64,000 nucleotides of DNA. Source: Nonomuraea dietziae. Its GTDB lineage: Bacteria; Actinomycetota; Actinomycetes; Streptosporangiales; Streptosporangiaceae. Position 1 is the first letter of the stretch. Every line of letters begins with the position of its first letter. The DNA is taken from contig NZ_JACIBV010000001.1 of NCBI RefSeq assembly GCF_014195505.1, positions 4,898,001-4,962,000 of the forward strand, in the 5' to 3' direction. The notes beneath the pieces were generated by a model. The model worked only from the letters and a program-made list of their open reading frames with translations. It was not told the origin of the DNA and did not search any database. Shown here one piece after another: positions 7,768 to 16,256 of this stretch. A program made the position numbers and the translations under genes.

Positions 7768-7795
7768 CCGAATGGTTCTCGTATGGATCAAGGGC
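7768..7795 (+). repeat. 28-nt dispersed repeat, copy 2
   Basis: Same 28-nt sequence as 5720-5747 except one A/G difference. It is followed by GGCGCAAGCTTGCAGG and a GC-rich tail, part of which also resembles the sequence after copy 1. Function unknown. Confidence 0.65.
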
Positions 7796-8045
7796 GGCGC
7801 AAGCTTGCAGGCCGTACGCTGCGTGTGGCGCCCTGGGGGCCGTTCTCGCGCGCCGTGGTCGGCGGCGCGGTCAGGAGCGCGAGGGTGGGGGTCTGTCCCC
7901 CTCCAGAGTCGGGCGATCACGTGATACGCCTGACCATTGCGTGGGGGTGTTCAATCGACGCCTGACCGCTCTGATCTCAATCTGTCGGTGATGCGCCGTA
8001 GCATCCACCATTGTCAGCCTGGGCTTCGAGGCGAAGGGCAGGAAC

Positions 8046-8474
8046 ATGGAAGTAGAAGTACAGGTCGCATTCGACTGCACCGACCCCCAGAGGCTCGCCG
8101 AGTTCTGGGCGGAGGCGATCGCCGGCTACGCGTTCCCGGCCCCGCCTGACGGCTATCTCTCCTGGGAGAGCTGGGCTGATGGCGAGGACATTCCCGAAGA
8201 AGACCGCAACGCGATGCGCGTGCTGCTCGACCAGCACGGCAAGCGGCCCACCCTCTACTTCCAGCGGGTACCCGAGACCAAGGCCACGAAGAACCGGCTG
8301 CACCTCGACGTCAAGATCTCGAACGGACTCTCCGGCGAGGAGCGCAAGAACCGGATCGAAGAGGAAGTGGCCCGCCTGATGGAACTCGGAGCCACGGTGG
8401 TGGAACGACGCACCCCACCAGAGCTCTGGGTGGTGATGGCGGACGTCGAAGGCAACGAGTTCTGCGTGGTCTGA
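8046..8474 (+). CDS. VOC family (glyoxalase-like) protein
   Basis: A 142-residue protein (MEVEVQVAFDCTDPQRLAEF). It shows the beta-alpha-beta-beta-beta pattern of one vicinal-oxygen-chelate fold: FDCTDPQRLAEFWAEAIAGY near the start, LHLDVKI at residues about 82-88, and a C-terminal MADVEGNEFCVV, the usual DPEGNEFCLV-type end of the Glyoxalase_6 group. The metal-ligand positions cannot be assigned confidently and the substrate is unknown. ATG 8046 follows AGGGCAGGAAC, giving a usable Shine-Dalgarno. It stands alone with no operon partner. Confidence 0.88.
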   Translation: MEVEVQVAFDCTDPQRLAEFWAEAIAGYAFPAPPDGYLSWESWADGEDIPEEDRNAMRVLLDQHGKRPTLYFQRVPETKATKNRLHLDVKISNGLSGEERKNRIEEEVARLMELGATVVERRTPPELWVVMADVEGNEFCVV

Positions 8475-8486
8475 GCAGCCTCGAAA

Positions 8487-8600
8487 AGCACACCTCCGGC
8501 GGGGGCCCGAGCCATCGAGATGATCACGGCGAGCTGGTCGAGGGCCGTAAGCGGTCGAGGTGGAAGCCGGGTCCTCCCGCCGCCATCGCCCCAAGCGCGA
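8487..8600 (-). repeat. Dispersed repeat, copy D
   Basis: Begins just after the VOC stop codon. Contains AAAAGCACACCTCCGGCGGG, then GAGATGATCACGGCGAGC, then GGTCGAGGTGGAAGCCGGG and CCGCCATCG, the ordered landmarks of the repeat. Confidence 0.6.
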
Positions 8601-8648
8601 AGCTTCAACGCCCCTGATCACAATTCAGGAATTCCATCCCATCCCACC

Positions 8649-8820
<172 letters not shown>

Positions 8821-9163
8821 ACCAGGGCCACCCGGCCAAGGAGTCGTCGCCTCATGCGCGGCCACAGAAGGCGATGGGCAGCGGAAGACCCCGATGGCCC
8901 ATGACCGGATACGCTTTCAGCGGCGTCAGAGCGTGCTGCGGGCCTCTGGCCGGAGGAGGAGCGGTGATTCGGCCGTTGGGAGCCTCGTTACGCGCCTGCT
9001 GTCACGCGGCGCACCCGGCGATCGCGCGCCGGCGGCCGGCGGTGTGTGAGCTGCCGGGGCCGTCCAGGAGGCCACCAGCGCGCATCCGCCGGCAGGGGGC
9101 CGGCCCGGTGACGGCGGAGACGCGGCCGTCGTCGTGCGACGTGCGCCGATCGAGGACGGTGTG

Positions 9164-10018
9164 ATGTCGCATCCTTGGCGCGGCTGGTGTGTTCTTCGAC
9201 CCGGCCTCATGCTGTACGGCGGGACGGTCGGCCGAAATGGCCTGCACGCCCACCACGCGGTTCAGTTGATCGTCTCCGCCGAGCCCTTCACCATGGCTGA
9301 CGCCCACGATGAGCGGCTGACCACGCGGATCGCCGTCGTTCCCCCCGACACCCGCCACGCGATACTCGCCGGAGCTCGTGAGGCACTGCTCGCTCACCTG
9401 GATCCCCGCAGTTCGCCGGGCCGGTCCCTGCTCGCGCGCTTCGGTACGGGGTGCGGGGCTTCGGCTTGGTCACCGTCCGTCACGCGAACCAGGGATCTGC
9501 CCGTCTACGGCTCTCCGGCTCATGCCGTGACGGAACCGGCGCGCACGAGCCCGAGATCGGGGCACCACAAGGGACGGCCCCTCATGTTCGCGGAGCCGCC
9601 GATCGGGCATGCGCGCTCAGCCGAGGTGACGACCGCGCTGCGGGTCGTCGAGGTGTGGACCGGCCAGAGCGCCGCCGACAGCGTCCCGCTCCACCCGGCG
9701 GTGGAGGCGGCGATCACCGTGATCCCCACGCTGCTACGGGGAGGACCGGTGCGACTGCGGACGGTGGCGGACGCGGTCCACCTGTCGCCGAGTCGGCTGG
9801 CGCACCTGTTCAGCGCGCACGTGGGGATCCCGCTGCGGCCGTACGTGCGGTGGCTACGCCTGCAGCGTGCCATCGGCCTGGTGGCCGAGGGAGAGACGTT
9901 GACGGTGGCCGCTCACAGCGCCGGGTTCACCGACAGTCCACACTTCACCCGGGTCTTCCGGGACACCTTCGGGAACGCGCCCTCCGAGCTTGCCGCCGCG
10001 ATCGACTGGTTGCCCTGA
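9164..10018 (+). CDS. AraC family transcriptional regulator
   Basis: A 284-residue protein starting MSHPWRGWCVLRPGLMLYGG; ATG 9164 follows GAGGA at eight bases. The N-terminal part is a cupin-like sensor (HAHHAVQLIVSAEPF). The C-terminal 100 residues are a double HTH: LRTVADAVHLSPSRLAHLFS and LTVAAHSAGFTDSPHFTRVF, followed by FGNAPSEL, diagnostic of AraC/XylS. The linker (about residues 90-145) is compositionally odd (GCGASAWSPSVTRTRD) and could be out of frame with homologs through compensating indels. The target is unknown; the nearest gene is the convergent acyl-CoA ligase. Confidence 0.88.
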   Translation: MSHPWRGWCVLRPGLMLYGGTVGRNGLHAHHAVQLIVSAEPFTMADAHDERLTTRIAVVPPDTRHAILAGAREALLAHLDPRSSPGRSLLARFGTGCGASAWSPSVTRTRDLPVYGSPAHAVTEPARTSPRSGHHKGRPLMFAEPPIGHARSAEVTTALRVVEVWTGQSAADSVPLHPAVEAAITVIPTLLRGGPVRLRTVADAVHLSPSRLAHLFSAHVGIPLRPYVRWLRLQRAIGLVAEGETLTVAAHSAGFTDSPHFTRVFRDTFGNAPSELAAAIDWLP

Positions 10019-10038
10019 ACCGGAAGACCGCCCAAGCC

Positions 10039-10150
10039 GCGCCGGAGCTCGGGGGTCGCCGCCGGCGCCGGTCATGAGAGCCGTCGCACTGCCCGCGCCG
10101 GAGGTCGGGGGTCGCCGCCGACGCCGGCCATGAGAGCCGTCGCACTGCCT
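10039..10150. repeat. Tandem duplication of 56 bp
   Basis: Positions 10039-10094 and 10095-10150 are two near-identical 56-bp units beginning GCGCCGGAG and containing GCCATGAGAGCCGTCGCACT-like sequence. They lie in the short gap between the convergent AraC and acyl-CoA ligase genes. Each unit contains short GC-rich inverted segments, so the array may act as a terminator region. Confidence 0.75.
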
Positions 10151-10192
10151 CGCCGGGTGCGGAGCCACGGTGTGTCACCGAACGGTGGCCGG

Positions 10193-11734
10193 CTACGTCT
10201 GCCGTAGCTCGCGCTTGAGGATCTTGCCGGTCGCCGTCATCGGCAGCGAGTCGCAGAACTCGATGGTCCGCGGGTACTTGTACGCGGCCATGTTCTCCCT
10301 GCACCAGGCGATGAGCTCGTCCTCGCTCGCCGTCGCGCCGGGCGACGGGATGACGTAGGCCTTGACCTCCTCGCCGTGCGAGGCGTGGGGCACGCCGACC
10401 ACCGCCACCAGCGAGACAGCCGGGTGCGTCATCAGCACCTCCTCCACCTCGCGCGGGTAGACGTTGAAGCCGCCCCGGATGATCATGTCCTTCGTGCGGT
10501 CGATGATGGCGTAGTAGCCGTCCTCGTTGCGGGTGGCGATGTCGCCGGTGCGGAACCAGCCGTCGCGCAGGACCTCCTCGGTCGCCTCGGGCCGTCCGTA
10601 GTAGCCCTTCATGACGTTGTGCCCGCGGATGGCGACCTCGCCGGGGCCCTCGCCCTCGATGGTGTTCCAGTGGTCGTCCACCAGCCGCATCTGCACGCCC
10701 CAGACGGGGAAGCCGACGGTGCCGGGCTTGGTGGGCCGCCCGAGTTGGTTGAAGCTGGCCACAGGGGAGGTCTCCGACAGGCCGTAGCCCTCCAGGATCG
10801 GGATGCCGAAGGTGGCCTCGAAGTCCTTGAGCACCTCGACCGGGCAGGAGGCCCCGCCCGCCACCGCGAGCCGCAGCGTCGAGGGCGCCTCGGCCCCGTC
10901 GGCGTGGATCTTCGACAGCAGCGCCCAGAACATCGTCGGCACCCCGGCGAACATGGTCACCCCCTCCCTGCGCATGAGTTCCAGCGTCTCGCCGGGCTCG
11001 AAACGCGGCTGGAGGACAAGGGTGGCGCGGCGGCGCAGGCTCACGCACATGCCTGGGATCTGGCCGAAGGAGTGGAAGAGCGGCAGCACGATGAGCGAGA
11101 CGTCGCCGTCGGGGTCGGCGGGGAACATCTCGTCGCTGACCATGGTGTTGATCAGGATGTTCAGGTGGGTCAGCTCGGCGCCCTTGGGCCGGCCGGTGGT
11201 GCCCGAGGTGTAGAGGACGACCGCGGTGTCGTCAGGCGCGGTCTGCACCGTCTCGAACTCCCCGGACATGCCGTCCAGCGCCGCCCAGAACGACTCGCCG
11301 TGCTCCGACTCGGTGGCCAGCGGCGTGGCGGGCAGGACGAAGAAGTGCTCGCAGCTCTCGACGGCGTCGAAGGCCTCCCGCCCGCGCGCGCCCATGGGCA
11401 GCTCAGGGGAGCCCTCGAAGCAGAAGAGCGCCTTGGCGTCGCTGTCGTCCAGGTGGTAGGTGATCTCGCGCGGCTGCAGCAGCACGTTGAGCGGGACGAC
11501 GGTCGCCCCTGCCTTGAGGATGCCGAAGTAGACGAAGGGGAAGTACGGCAGGTTCGGGCAGAGCAGCGCGACCTTGTCACCCTTGCCGATCCCCCGGGCC
11601 ACCAGCAGGCTGGCCACCTGGTTGGCGACGGAGTTCACCATGGAGTACGGCAGGCGCAGGTCGCCGAAGACCAGCGCGGTGCGGTCTGGGACATGGTGGG
11701 CGCTGTCTTCCAGAATGATCGACAGGTTGAGCAT
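10193..11734 (-). CDS. Long-chain fatty acid--CoA ligase (AMP-dependent)
   Basis: A 513-residue adenylate-forming enzyme that activates a carboxylic acid with ATP and loads it on CoA. Starting at MLNLSIILED (ATG 11734 with AGGAAAGGG upstream), it has the P-loop YTSGTTGRPKGAE near residue 170, the acid-binding GYGLSETSPVASF near 305, the hinge/motor segment DGWFRTGDIATRNEDGYY and DRTKDMIIRGGFNVYP near 400-430, and the C-terminal catalytic lysine in ATGKILKRELR. It resembles actinobacterial FadD-type ligases. It is monocistronic; substrate chain length cannot be told. Confidence 0.93.
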   Translation of the reverse strand: MLNLSIILEDSAHHVPDRTALVFGDLRLPYSMVNSVANQVASLLVARGIGKGDKVALLCPNLPYFPFVYFGILKAGATVVPLNVLLQPREITYHLDDSDAKALFCFEGSPELPMGARGREAFDAVESCEHFFVLPATPLATESEHGESFWAALDGMSGEFETVQTAPDDTAVVLYTSGTTGRPKGAELTHLNILINTMVSDEMFPADPDGDVSLIVLPLFHSFGQIPGMCVSLRRRATLVLQPRFEPGETLELMRREGVTMFAGVPTMFWALLSKIHADGAEAPSTLRLAVAGGASCPVEVLKDFEATFGIPILEGYGLSETSPVASFNQLGRPTKPGTVGFPVWGVQMRLVDDHWNTIEGEGPGEVAIRGHNVMKGYYGRPEATEEVLRDGWFRTGDIATRNEDGYYAIIDRTKDMIIRGGFNVYPREVEEVLMTHPAVSLVAVVGVPHASHGEEVKAYVIPSPGATASEDELIAWCRENMAAYKYPRTIEFCDSLPMTATGKILKRELRQT

Positions 11735-11943
11735 CGCGACCCTTTCCTCAGGATGTGGGAGGGCCACTCAGCTCGCGTCGAACCCCTCGTCGCGAAAGCG
11801 CATGGACCGCTGCCACGCCCGGCGTACGCAGGGCGGTGTCCCCTGCCTCGTCCGGGACCGGAACGTCTTACGTCCCTAGGATGCGCCGAGGGATCTGGGC
11901 AGGACTTGTACGAACGTGCCGATTTCCCCTGCGGGCGCCCAGG

Positions 11944-12774
11944 TCAGGTCCACCAGCCTCCGACGACCTCGACGCCCTCCTTCTCCAGGGCGTCGTGCCA
12001 CACCGGATCGCGCAGCAGCCGCGCCTCCCAGACCCGCACGATGCCGTCAGGTCCCCTGACCGCGTCCTCGCGGGAGGGATGCATGAACAGCTCGCTCGTG
12101 CCCTCGGGCAGGGCCGCGAGCCGCCGGAGGTAGTCGTCCCGCAGTTGCTGGTAGGTGCCGAGTTCGTGTGCCGTGCGTCGATTGGTGGCGATCGTCTGCG
12201 GAATGGCCACACCGAGAGCGTCAGCGAGGGCGACGGCCTTGGCGTGCTCCGCCGCGAGCCTCGGCGGCAGCGGCCCGCCGACGTACGGCTCCGCGTCGCG
12301 AGGCAGCCGGAAGGCCAGACCGTGGCGCGCACACCATTCCAGCGCCTGCGTGAGCCAGGATCGGCCGTGCAGGCCGTACAGGGTGCCGGCATGAGAGTCC
12401 GCCGCCACGGGCGCGAGGCCACGATCGCGCATCCAGCGCAGCTGGGCGTCCGCCTCCCCGATGACCTCCCGGGCCTCGCCTCGGGCTCCGAGAACGAACG
12501 GATCGTCACTGAGAGTCCCGTCAGGGTCGACGAGGCTGGCCGCGCCGTCGAGAGGTCGCCAGCGCGGGAGTCCGTGCTCGCTCGTCAGGGTCACGTGCAG
12601 CCGGGGCACCACGCCGAGCTTTCGGACGTGGTTCGCGGCCTGCTCGGCGAGAGGAGAGACGGGGATGAGGGTCGTCGCGCTGACCTGTCCTTCGGCGAGC
12701 AGGGCGGCGATGACCTCTGTGGTACCGGGCTCGCGGCCGAGATCGTCGGCCGTGATCACGACGCGCCGGGTCAC
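11944..12774 (-). CDS. ChbG/YdjC-family carbohydrate deacetylase
   Basis: A 276-residue protein starting MTRRVVITADDLGREPGT. The TADDLG motif supplies the metal-binding Asp pair of the YdjC/ChbG fold; HVTLTSEHG and DSHAGTLYGLHG supply the conserved His residues. The family removes acetyl groups from N-acetylated oligosaccharides such as chitobiose, with a divalent metal. Its start overlaps the stop of the upstream GPH symporter by four bases (ATGA), so the two are translationally coupled and probably act on one imported sugar. Confidence 0.9.
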   Translation of the reverse strand: MTRRVVITADDLGREPGTTEVIAALLAEGQVSATTLIPVSPLAEQAANHVRKLGVVPRLHVTLTSEHGLPRWRPLDGAASLVDPDGTLSDDPFVLGARGEAREVIGEADAQLRWMRDRGLAPVAADSHAGTLYGLHGRSWLTQALEWCARHGLAFRLPRDAEPYVGGPLPPRLAAEHAKAVALADALGVAIPQTIATNRRTAHELGTYQQLRDDYLRRLAALPEGTSELFMHPSREDAVRGPDGIVRVWEARLLRDPVWHDALEKEGVEVVGGWWT

Positions 12775-14159
12775 GGGGTGCGCTCCACGTCGGGCTCGTT
12801 CGCGGGACCGGCCGGCGGCGGCTCGACCGGCTCAGCATCGGGCGGCGGCTCGACCGGAACCGAGACGAGTCGCGCCGCGACCGCACCGATCGCCGTCAGG
12901 ACGAACGGGTAGACGCACAGGTAGACACGGAACGCGAGCCCGGGGTCGGTGCCGGGGTCATCGCCCGAGTTGTAGCCGAAGAAGACTCCCAGCGAGGTGA
13001 GGGCGAATCCCGTCACGATCCCGTTGAGCCGGGCGAAGAACCCGAATGCCGACAGGAAGAGTCCTTCACGATGCGCCCCGTGGCGCGCGGCGTCGGCGTC
13101 CAGGACGCGCGCGACGATGAGGTCGTTCGTCGCGAGCATCCCCGACCATCCGGCGCCTACGAGCACCCCTGCGGCGATCGCGGTCACGAGGTCGGTGGCG
13201 AAGAACAGGGCCGCGAAGCTGACCGCCAGGATCGCGAAGGCCAGCCGCCAGGTCCACAGGGCGCCGCGGCGGGCGACGACGCGCGTCCACACCGCGAGGC
13301 CGCAGGCCGAGATGAGGATGACGATGCCCTGCAGGTAGAGCGCGTTGGCGACGGGGAGCCCGAGCGAGTAGCGCACGTACAGCTGGATGCCGGAGAGGAC
13401 GAGCGCCATGGCCACCCCGTAACAGGCGCCGGTGAGGCCGACCGTCCAGAACATCGGGTTGCGGACGATCGACCACAGGCTGGGCAGCAGTCGCGGCCTC
13501 TCGTGCGTGGCGTAGCGCGGATTCTCGCGTGCGCTGAGCGCCATGAACGCGATCACGACGAGCGCGATCACGCCGTAGATGATGGCAGTGGTCTGGAAGC
13601 CTTCGGTGGTTTCCTCGGTGCCGAACACCTGCGTCGTGAGCAGCGGGGTGATCGCCAGCGAGATCACGAGTGCCACGAGCTGGAAGCCCTGGCGCAGGCT
13701 GTTGGCGACGGCTCGGTCGCGCTCGCGCGGGTAGAGCTCGGGGAGCAGCGCGCCGTAGTTCGCGTTGAGCATCGAGTCGAAGGCCTCGCACAGGATCGCG
13801 AAGATCGCGAACCAGAGCACGAGGCCGATGCCCTCCAGCGAGGCCGGCGCGGAGAAGAACGCGACCATGCACGCCGCGAGCATGGGCGCACCCACGAGCA
13901 GCCACGGCCGGCGCCTGCCGTACCGGCTTCTGGTGCGGTCGGAGAGGTGGCCGAGCACCGGGTTGTCGACGGCGTCGATGATCGCGTAGATCACCATCAC
14001 CACGCCGTAGGCGCGTACGTCGAGCCCGAGAATGTCGACGTAGAACAGGATCATCGATCCCTTGATCATGTTGATCGGGATCGACGTGCCGAACATCCCG
14101 ACGGCGTAACGCCAGGCGGGAGTCCGTGCCGGGGCGGAAGCCGTACCGGACCGGGACAC
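12771..14159 (-). CDS. GPH-family (MelB-like) sugar:cation symporter
   Basis: A 462-residue protein with about twelve hydrophobic helices. The segment DAVDNPVLGHLSDRTRSRYG then RRRPWLLVGAP matches the conserved cytoplasmic loop 2-3 of the glycoside-pentoside-hexuronide transporter family, and NANYGALLPELYPRERDR the second signature. GTG 14159 follows AAAGGGGTGG. The C-terminus has a proline-rich acidic tail (PVEPPPDAEPVEPPP). Coupled by ATGA overlap to the ChbG-like deacetylase, it probably imports an acetylated glycoside or oligosaccharide; that substrate is inferred. Confidence 0.9.
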   Translation of the reverse strand: MSRSGTASAPARTPAWRYAVGMFGTSIPINMIKGSMILFYVDILGLDVRAYGVVMVIYAIIDAVDNPVLGHLSDRTRSRYGRRRPWLLVGAPMLAACMVAFFSAPASLEGIGLVLWFAIFAILCEAFDSMLNANYGALLPELYPRERDRAVANSLRQGFQLVALVISLAITPLLTTQVFGTEETTEGFQTTAIIYGVIALVVIAFMALSARENPRYATHERPRLLPSLWSIVRNPMFWTVGLTGACYGVAMALVLSGIQLYVRYSLGLPVANALYLQGIVILISACGLAVWTRVVARRGALWTWRLAFAILAVSFAALFFATDLVTAIAAGVLVGAGWSGMLATNDLIVARVLDADAARHGAHREGLFLSAFGFFARLNGIVTGFALTSLGVFFGYNSGDDPGTDPGLAFRVYLCVYPFVLTAIGAVAARLVSVPVEPPPDAEPVEPPPAGPANEPDVERTP

Positions 14160-14453
14160 ACGACCACCCCTTTGCCGATGCCGACGCTGTGCGCGGCGTT
14201 ACCTTCGCACTCACAGGAGAACAGTGGGTGAAGCGGAATCGTGCCGCGCCGGACGTCACTCACCGGGCACGTCGTGTCCCAGTGTTGTCCCAACGAACAC
14301 CGCGGAGCAAGGCAGTCGGGCGACAGCGGCCTCGCTGACGTCATGGCGACTGTCTCCGGCTCGAGCGTGGATCAGGAGCGACGGCGCAACCTGGCACGCC
14401 GGGTGACCCGGGTGGCCGGCGGGCCGATGGTTGGGGATCGCGTCCGAGCGGCG

Positions 14454-14993
14454 TCAGTGGTCCGGCGTCTCGTGCCGGTCGATGTGATCGCGGAACCAGT
14501 CGAGCGTGAAGCGGTAGGAGGCGATGCCGTAGTCGAGTGTCGCACGCTGATGGGTGACGAGGTCGCGATGCTCCTCGGCAACGTCCAGGGTGTCGAGGTG
14601 CTTGTCGAGGGCCGAGAGCGCGGCGAGGTCGGTCTCGATGCGCGCCGTGATGCGGCGGAGCACCGGCAGGCGTTCGGCCGGCTCCAGCAGGCCGAGGAAG
14701 TAGAGCCTGGACAGCGCCGCGGTCTCCAGATCGGGCCCGGTCAGCTCCCCCGTCATCCACGCGCGGAACTCCTGACGACCGGCGTCGGTCAGGCGGTACA
14801 CCTTCCGCCCCCGGCCTCCGGCTTCGACGCTGGCCACCTCGATGAGCCCCCGCGCGAGCAGGCTGTCCAGCGCGCGTTTGATGCTGCCGGAGCTGGCGCT
14901 GTAGAAGAGCGCGACGCCGGCCTCGAAGCCTTTGATGAGGTCGTAGAAGGTCTGCGGGGCGATCAGGAGCAGACCGAGGATCACGTGAGCCAT
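14454..14993 (-). CDS. PadR family transcriptional regulator
   Basis: A 179-residue regulator (MAHVILGLLLIAPQTFYDLI). The N-terminal winged helix includes FYSASSGSIKRALDSLLARG and the wing ASVEAGGRGRKVYRLTDAG; the C-terminal half is the Vir_act_alpha_C helical dimerisation domain. PadR proteins usually repress a neighbouring gene and release on small ligands. It is divergent from the serine hydrolase gene at 15078, with a perfect 12-bp palindrome between them. Confidence 0.92.
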   Translation of the reverse strand: MAHVILGLLLIAPQTFYDLIKGFEAGVALFYSASSGSIKRALDSLLARGLIEVASVEAGGRGRKVYRLTDAGRQEFRAWMTGELTGPDLETAALSRLYFLGLLEPAERLPVLRRITARIETDLAALSALDKHLDTLDVAEEHRDLVTHQRATLDYGIASYRFTLDWFRDHIDRHETPDH

Positions 14994-15020
14994 GGGCCAA
15001 GTCTAGGTCGTTGACTCTCA

Positions 15021-15032
15021 TAGACATGTCTA
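15021..15032. promoter_or_regulatory. Palindrome between padR and serine hydrolase genes
   Basis: TAGACATGTCTA is a perfect 12-bp palindrome followed directly by a related TAGTAGAC. It lies 28 bases from the PadR start and 45 from the hydrolase start, so it is the likely PadR operator controlling both directions. Confidence 0.65.
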
Positions 15033-15077
15033 GTAGACAGGTTACGAGAAAAAGGGAACGGAGACAAGGACATTCAC

Positions 15078-16256
15078 GTGACAGCGCCACTCGCCACGAC
15101 CCGTGCTCATGACAATCACGTTCCCGACGACGTCGACGCGCGGCTGACGGGCCTGCTGGAGAGCCTCGTCGCGCAACGCGGCGTGCACCACGCCAACCTC
15201 GCCGTCACCAGCGGTGACGGGAAACAGCGCTGGTCCGCCGCCTCAGGACCCGCCGGTGCCGACGGTCATCCGCCGCGTCCCGACACCCCGTTCTTCATCG
15301 CGAGCGTCACCAAGCGCTTCATCATCACGCTGGTACTGCAGGCGCACGAGCGCGGCGAGCTCGACCTGGCCGCGCCGATCAACCGTTACCTGCCGGCGGA
15401 GCTGATCGCCGGACTCCATGTCTTCAGGGGGATCGACCGAACCTCCGCGATCACGGTGCGCCACCTCGCGAGTCACACGTCCGGATTGCCGGACTACTTC
15501 GAGAAGCGTCGTGAAGGCCCCAGCCTGTATGAGCGCCTCGCCGCCGGTCAGGATCTAACCTGGACCTTCGAGGACGCGATGCGGATCACGCGCGAGCAGC
15601 AGCGCCCGCACTTCGAGCCGCAGGACCTCACGGCCGCCCGGCAGAAGGCCCGCTACTCCGACACCGGCTTCCAGTTGCTCATCCGCATCGTGGAGACGGT
15701 GACCGATCGCTCGTTCGCCGAGCTGCTGACCGAGCGGATCCTCGGTCCACTCGGCCTGACGCACACCTGGCTCCCAGGACATCGTCCGCCGGATCCGGCG
15801 ATCGCAGCACCCTCACCGCTCTACGCGAAGCAGCGCCGCGTGGAGCTGACCTCGATGATCGAGTCCTGCAACGACCTGTTCAGCACGACCGGCGATCTCC
15901 TCGCCTTCCAGCGAGCGCTGCTCGACGGCGCACTCTTCCGTGACGCCCGCTCACTGGCGCTGCTCACCGAGCGGCGCAACCGGCTGCGCAACATCCCCAT
16001 CCTCCGGTACGGCCTGGGCACCATGTTCTTCAAGGTCGGCCGGCTCATGTCACTGGGGCGCCGCCCTGTCACGCTCGTCGGCCACTCGGGAGCCACAGGG
16101 ACCTGGCTCTTCCACTGTCCGGAGCTCGACCTGCACCTGGTCGGCACCGTCGACCAGACCAAGGGTCAGGCCATCCCCTTCCGGTTCATGGCGCGCTGCC
16201 TGGGCGTCTGGCGAACGTCAGGGGTCGCCCGTCATCGGGCCACGGCCAGGCGGTAG
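15078..16256 (+). CDS. Beta-lactamase-fold serine hydrolase
   Basis: A 392-residue protein starting at GTG 15078 (AAGGA seven bases upstream). It carries the class C beta-lactamase/PBP4 triad of motifs: SVTK (SxxK, in FFIASVTKRFIITLV near residue 78), YSDTGF (the YxN position, here YSD) near residue 195, and GHSGATG (H-x-G) near residue 335. No signal peptide is apparent, so it is probably cytoplasmic, as in many actinobacterial esterase or peptidase members. It probably responds to the divergent PadR regulator. Its last 25 bases overlap the 3' end of the convergent ABC gene. Confidence 0.9.
   Translation: MTAPLATTRAHDNHVPDDVDARLTGLLESLVAQRGVHHANLAVTSGDGKQRWSAASGPAGADGHPPRPDTPFFIASVTKRFIITLVLQAHERGELDLAAPINRYLPAELIAGLHVFRGIDRTSAITVRHLASHTSGLPDYFEKRREGPSLYERLAAGQDLTWTFEDAMRITREQQRPHFEPQDLTAARQKARYSDTGFQLLIRIVETVTDRSFAELLTERILGPLGLTHTWLPGHRPPDPAIAAPSPLYAKQRRVELTSMIESCNDLFSTTGDLLAFQRALLDGALFRDARSLALLTERRNRLRNIPILRYGLGTMFFKVGRLMSLGRRPVTLVGHSGATGTWLFHCPELDLHLVGTVDQTKGQAIPFRFMARCLGVWRTSGVARHRATARR

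Larger units (their letters stand above)
7261..8045. other. Gene-free stretch with repeats
   Basis: No frame of believable protein character was found in these 785 bp. It contains copy E of the dispersed repeat (about 7372-7465) and the second copy of the 28-nt repeat (7768-7795). The last 60 bases are the probable promoter and leader of the VOC gene. Confidence 0.4.

Noticed and set aside
10376..12133. A 585-codon plus-strand frame opposite the acyl-CoA ligase
   Set aside because: High-GC antisense shadow; the minus strand carries all adenylate-forming enzyme motifs.
13071..14231. Long antisense frames opposite the GPH symporter
   Set aside because: Charged low-complexity translation typical of high-GC shadow frames; the symporter frame has clear family signatures.
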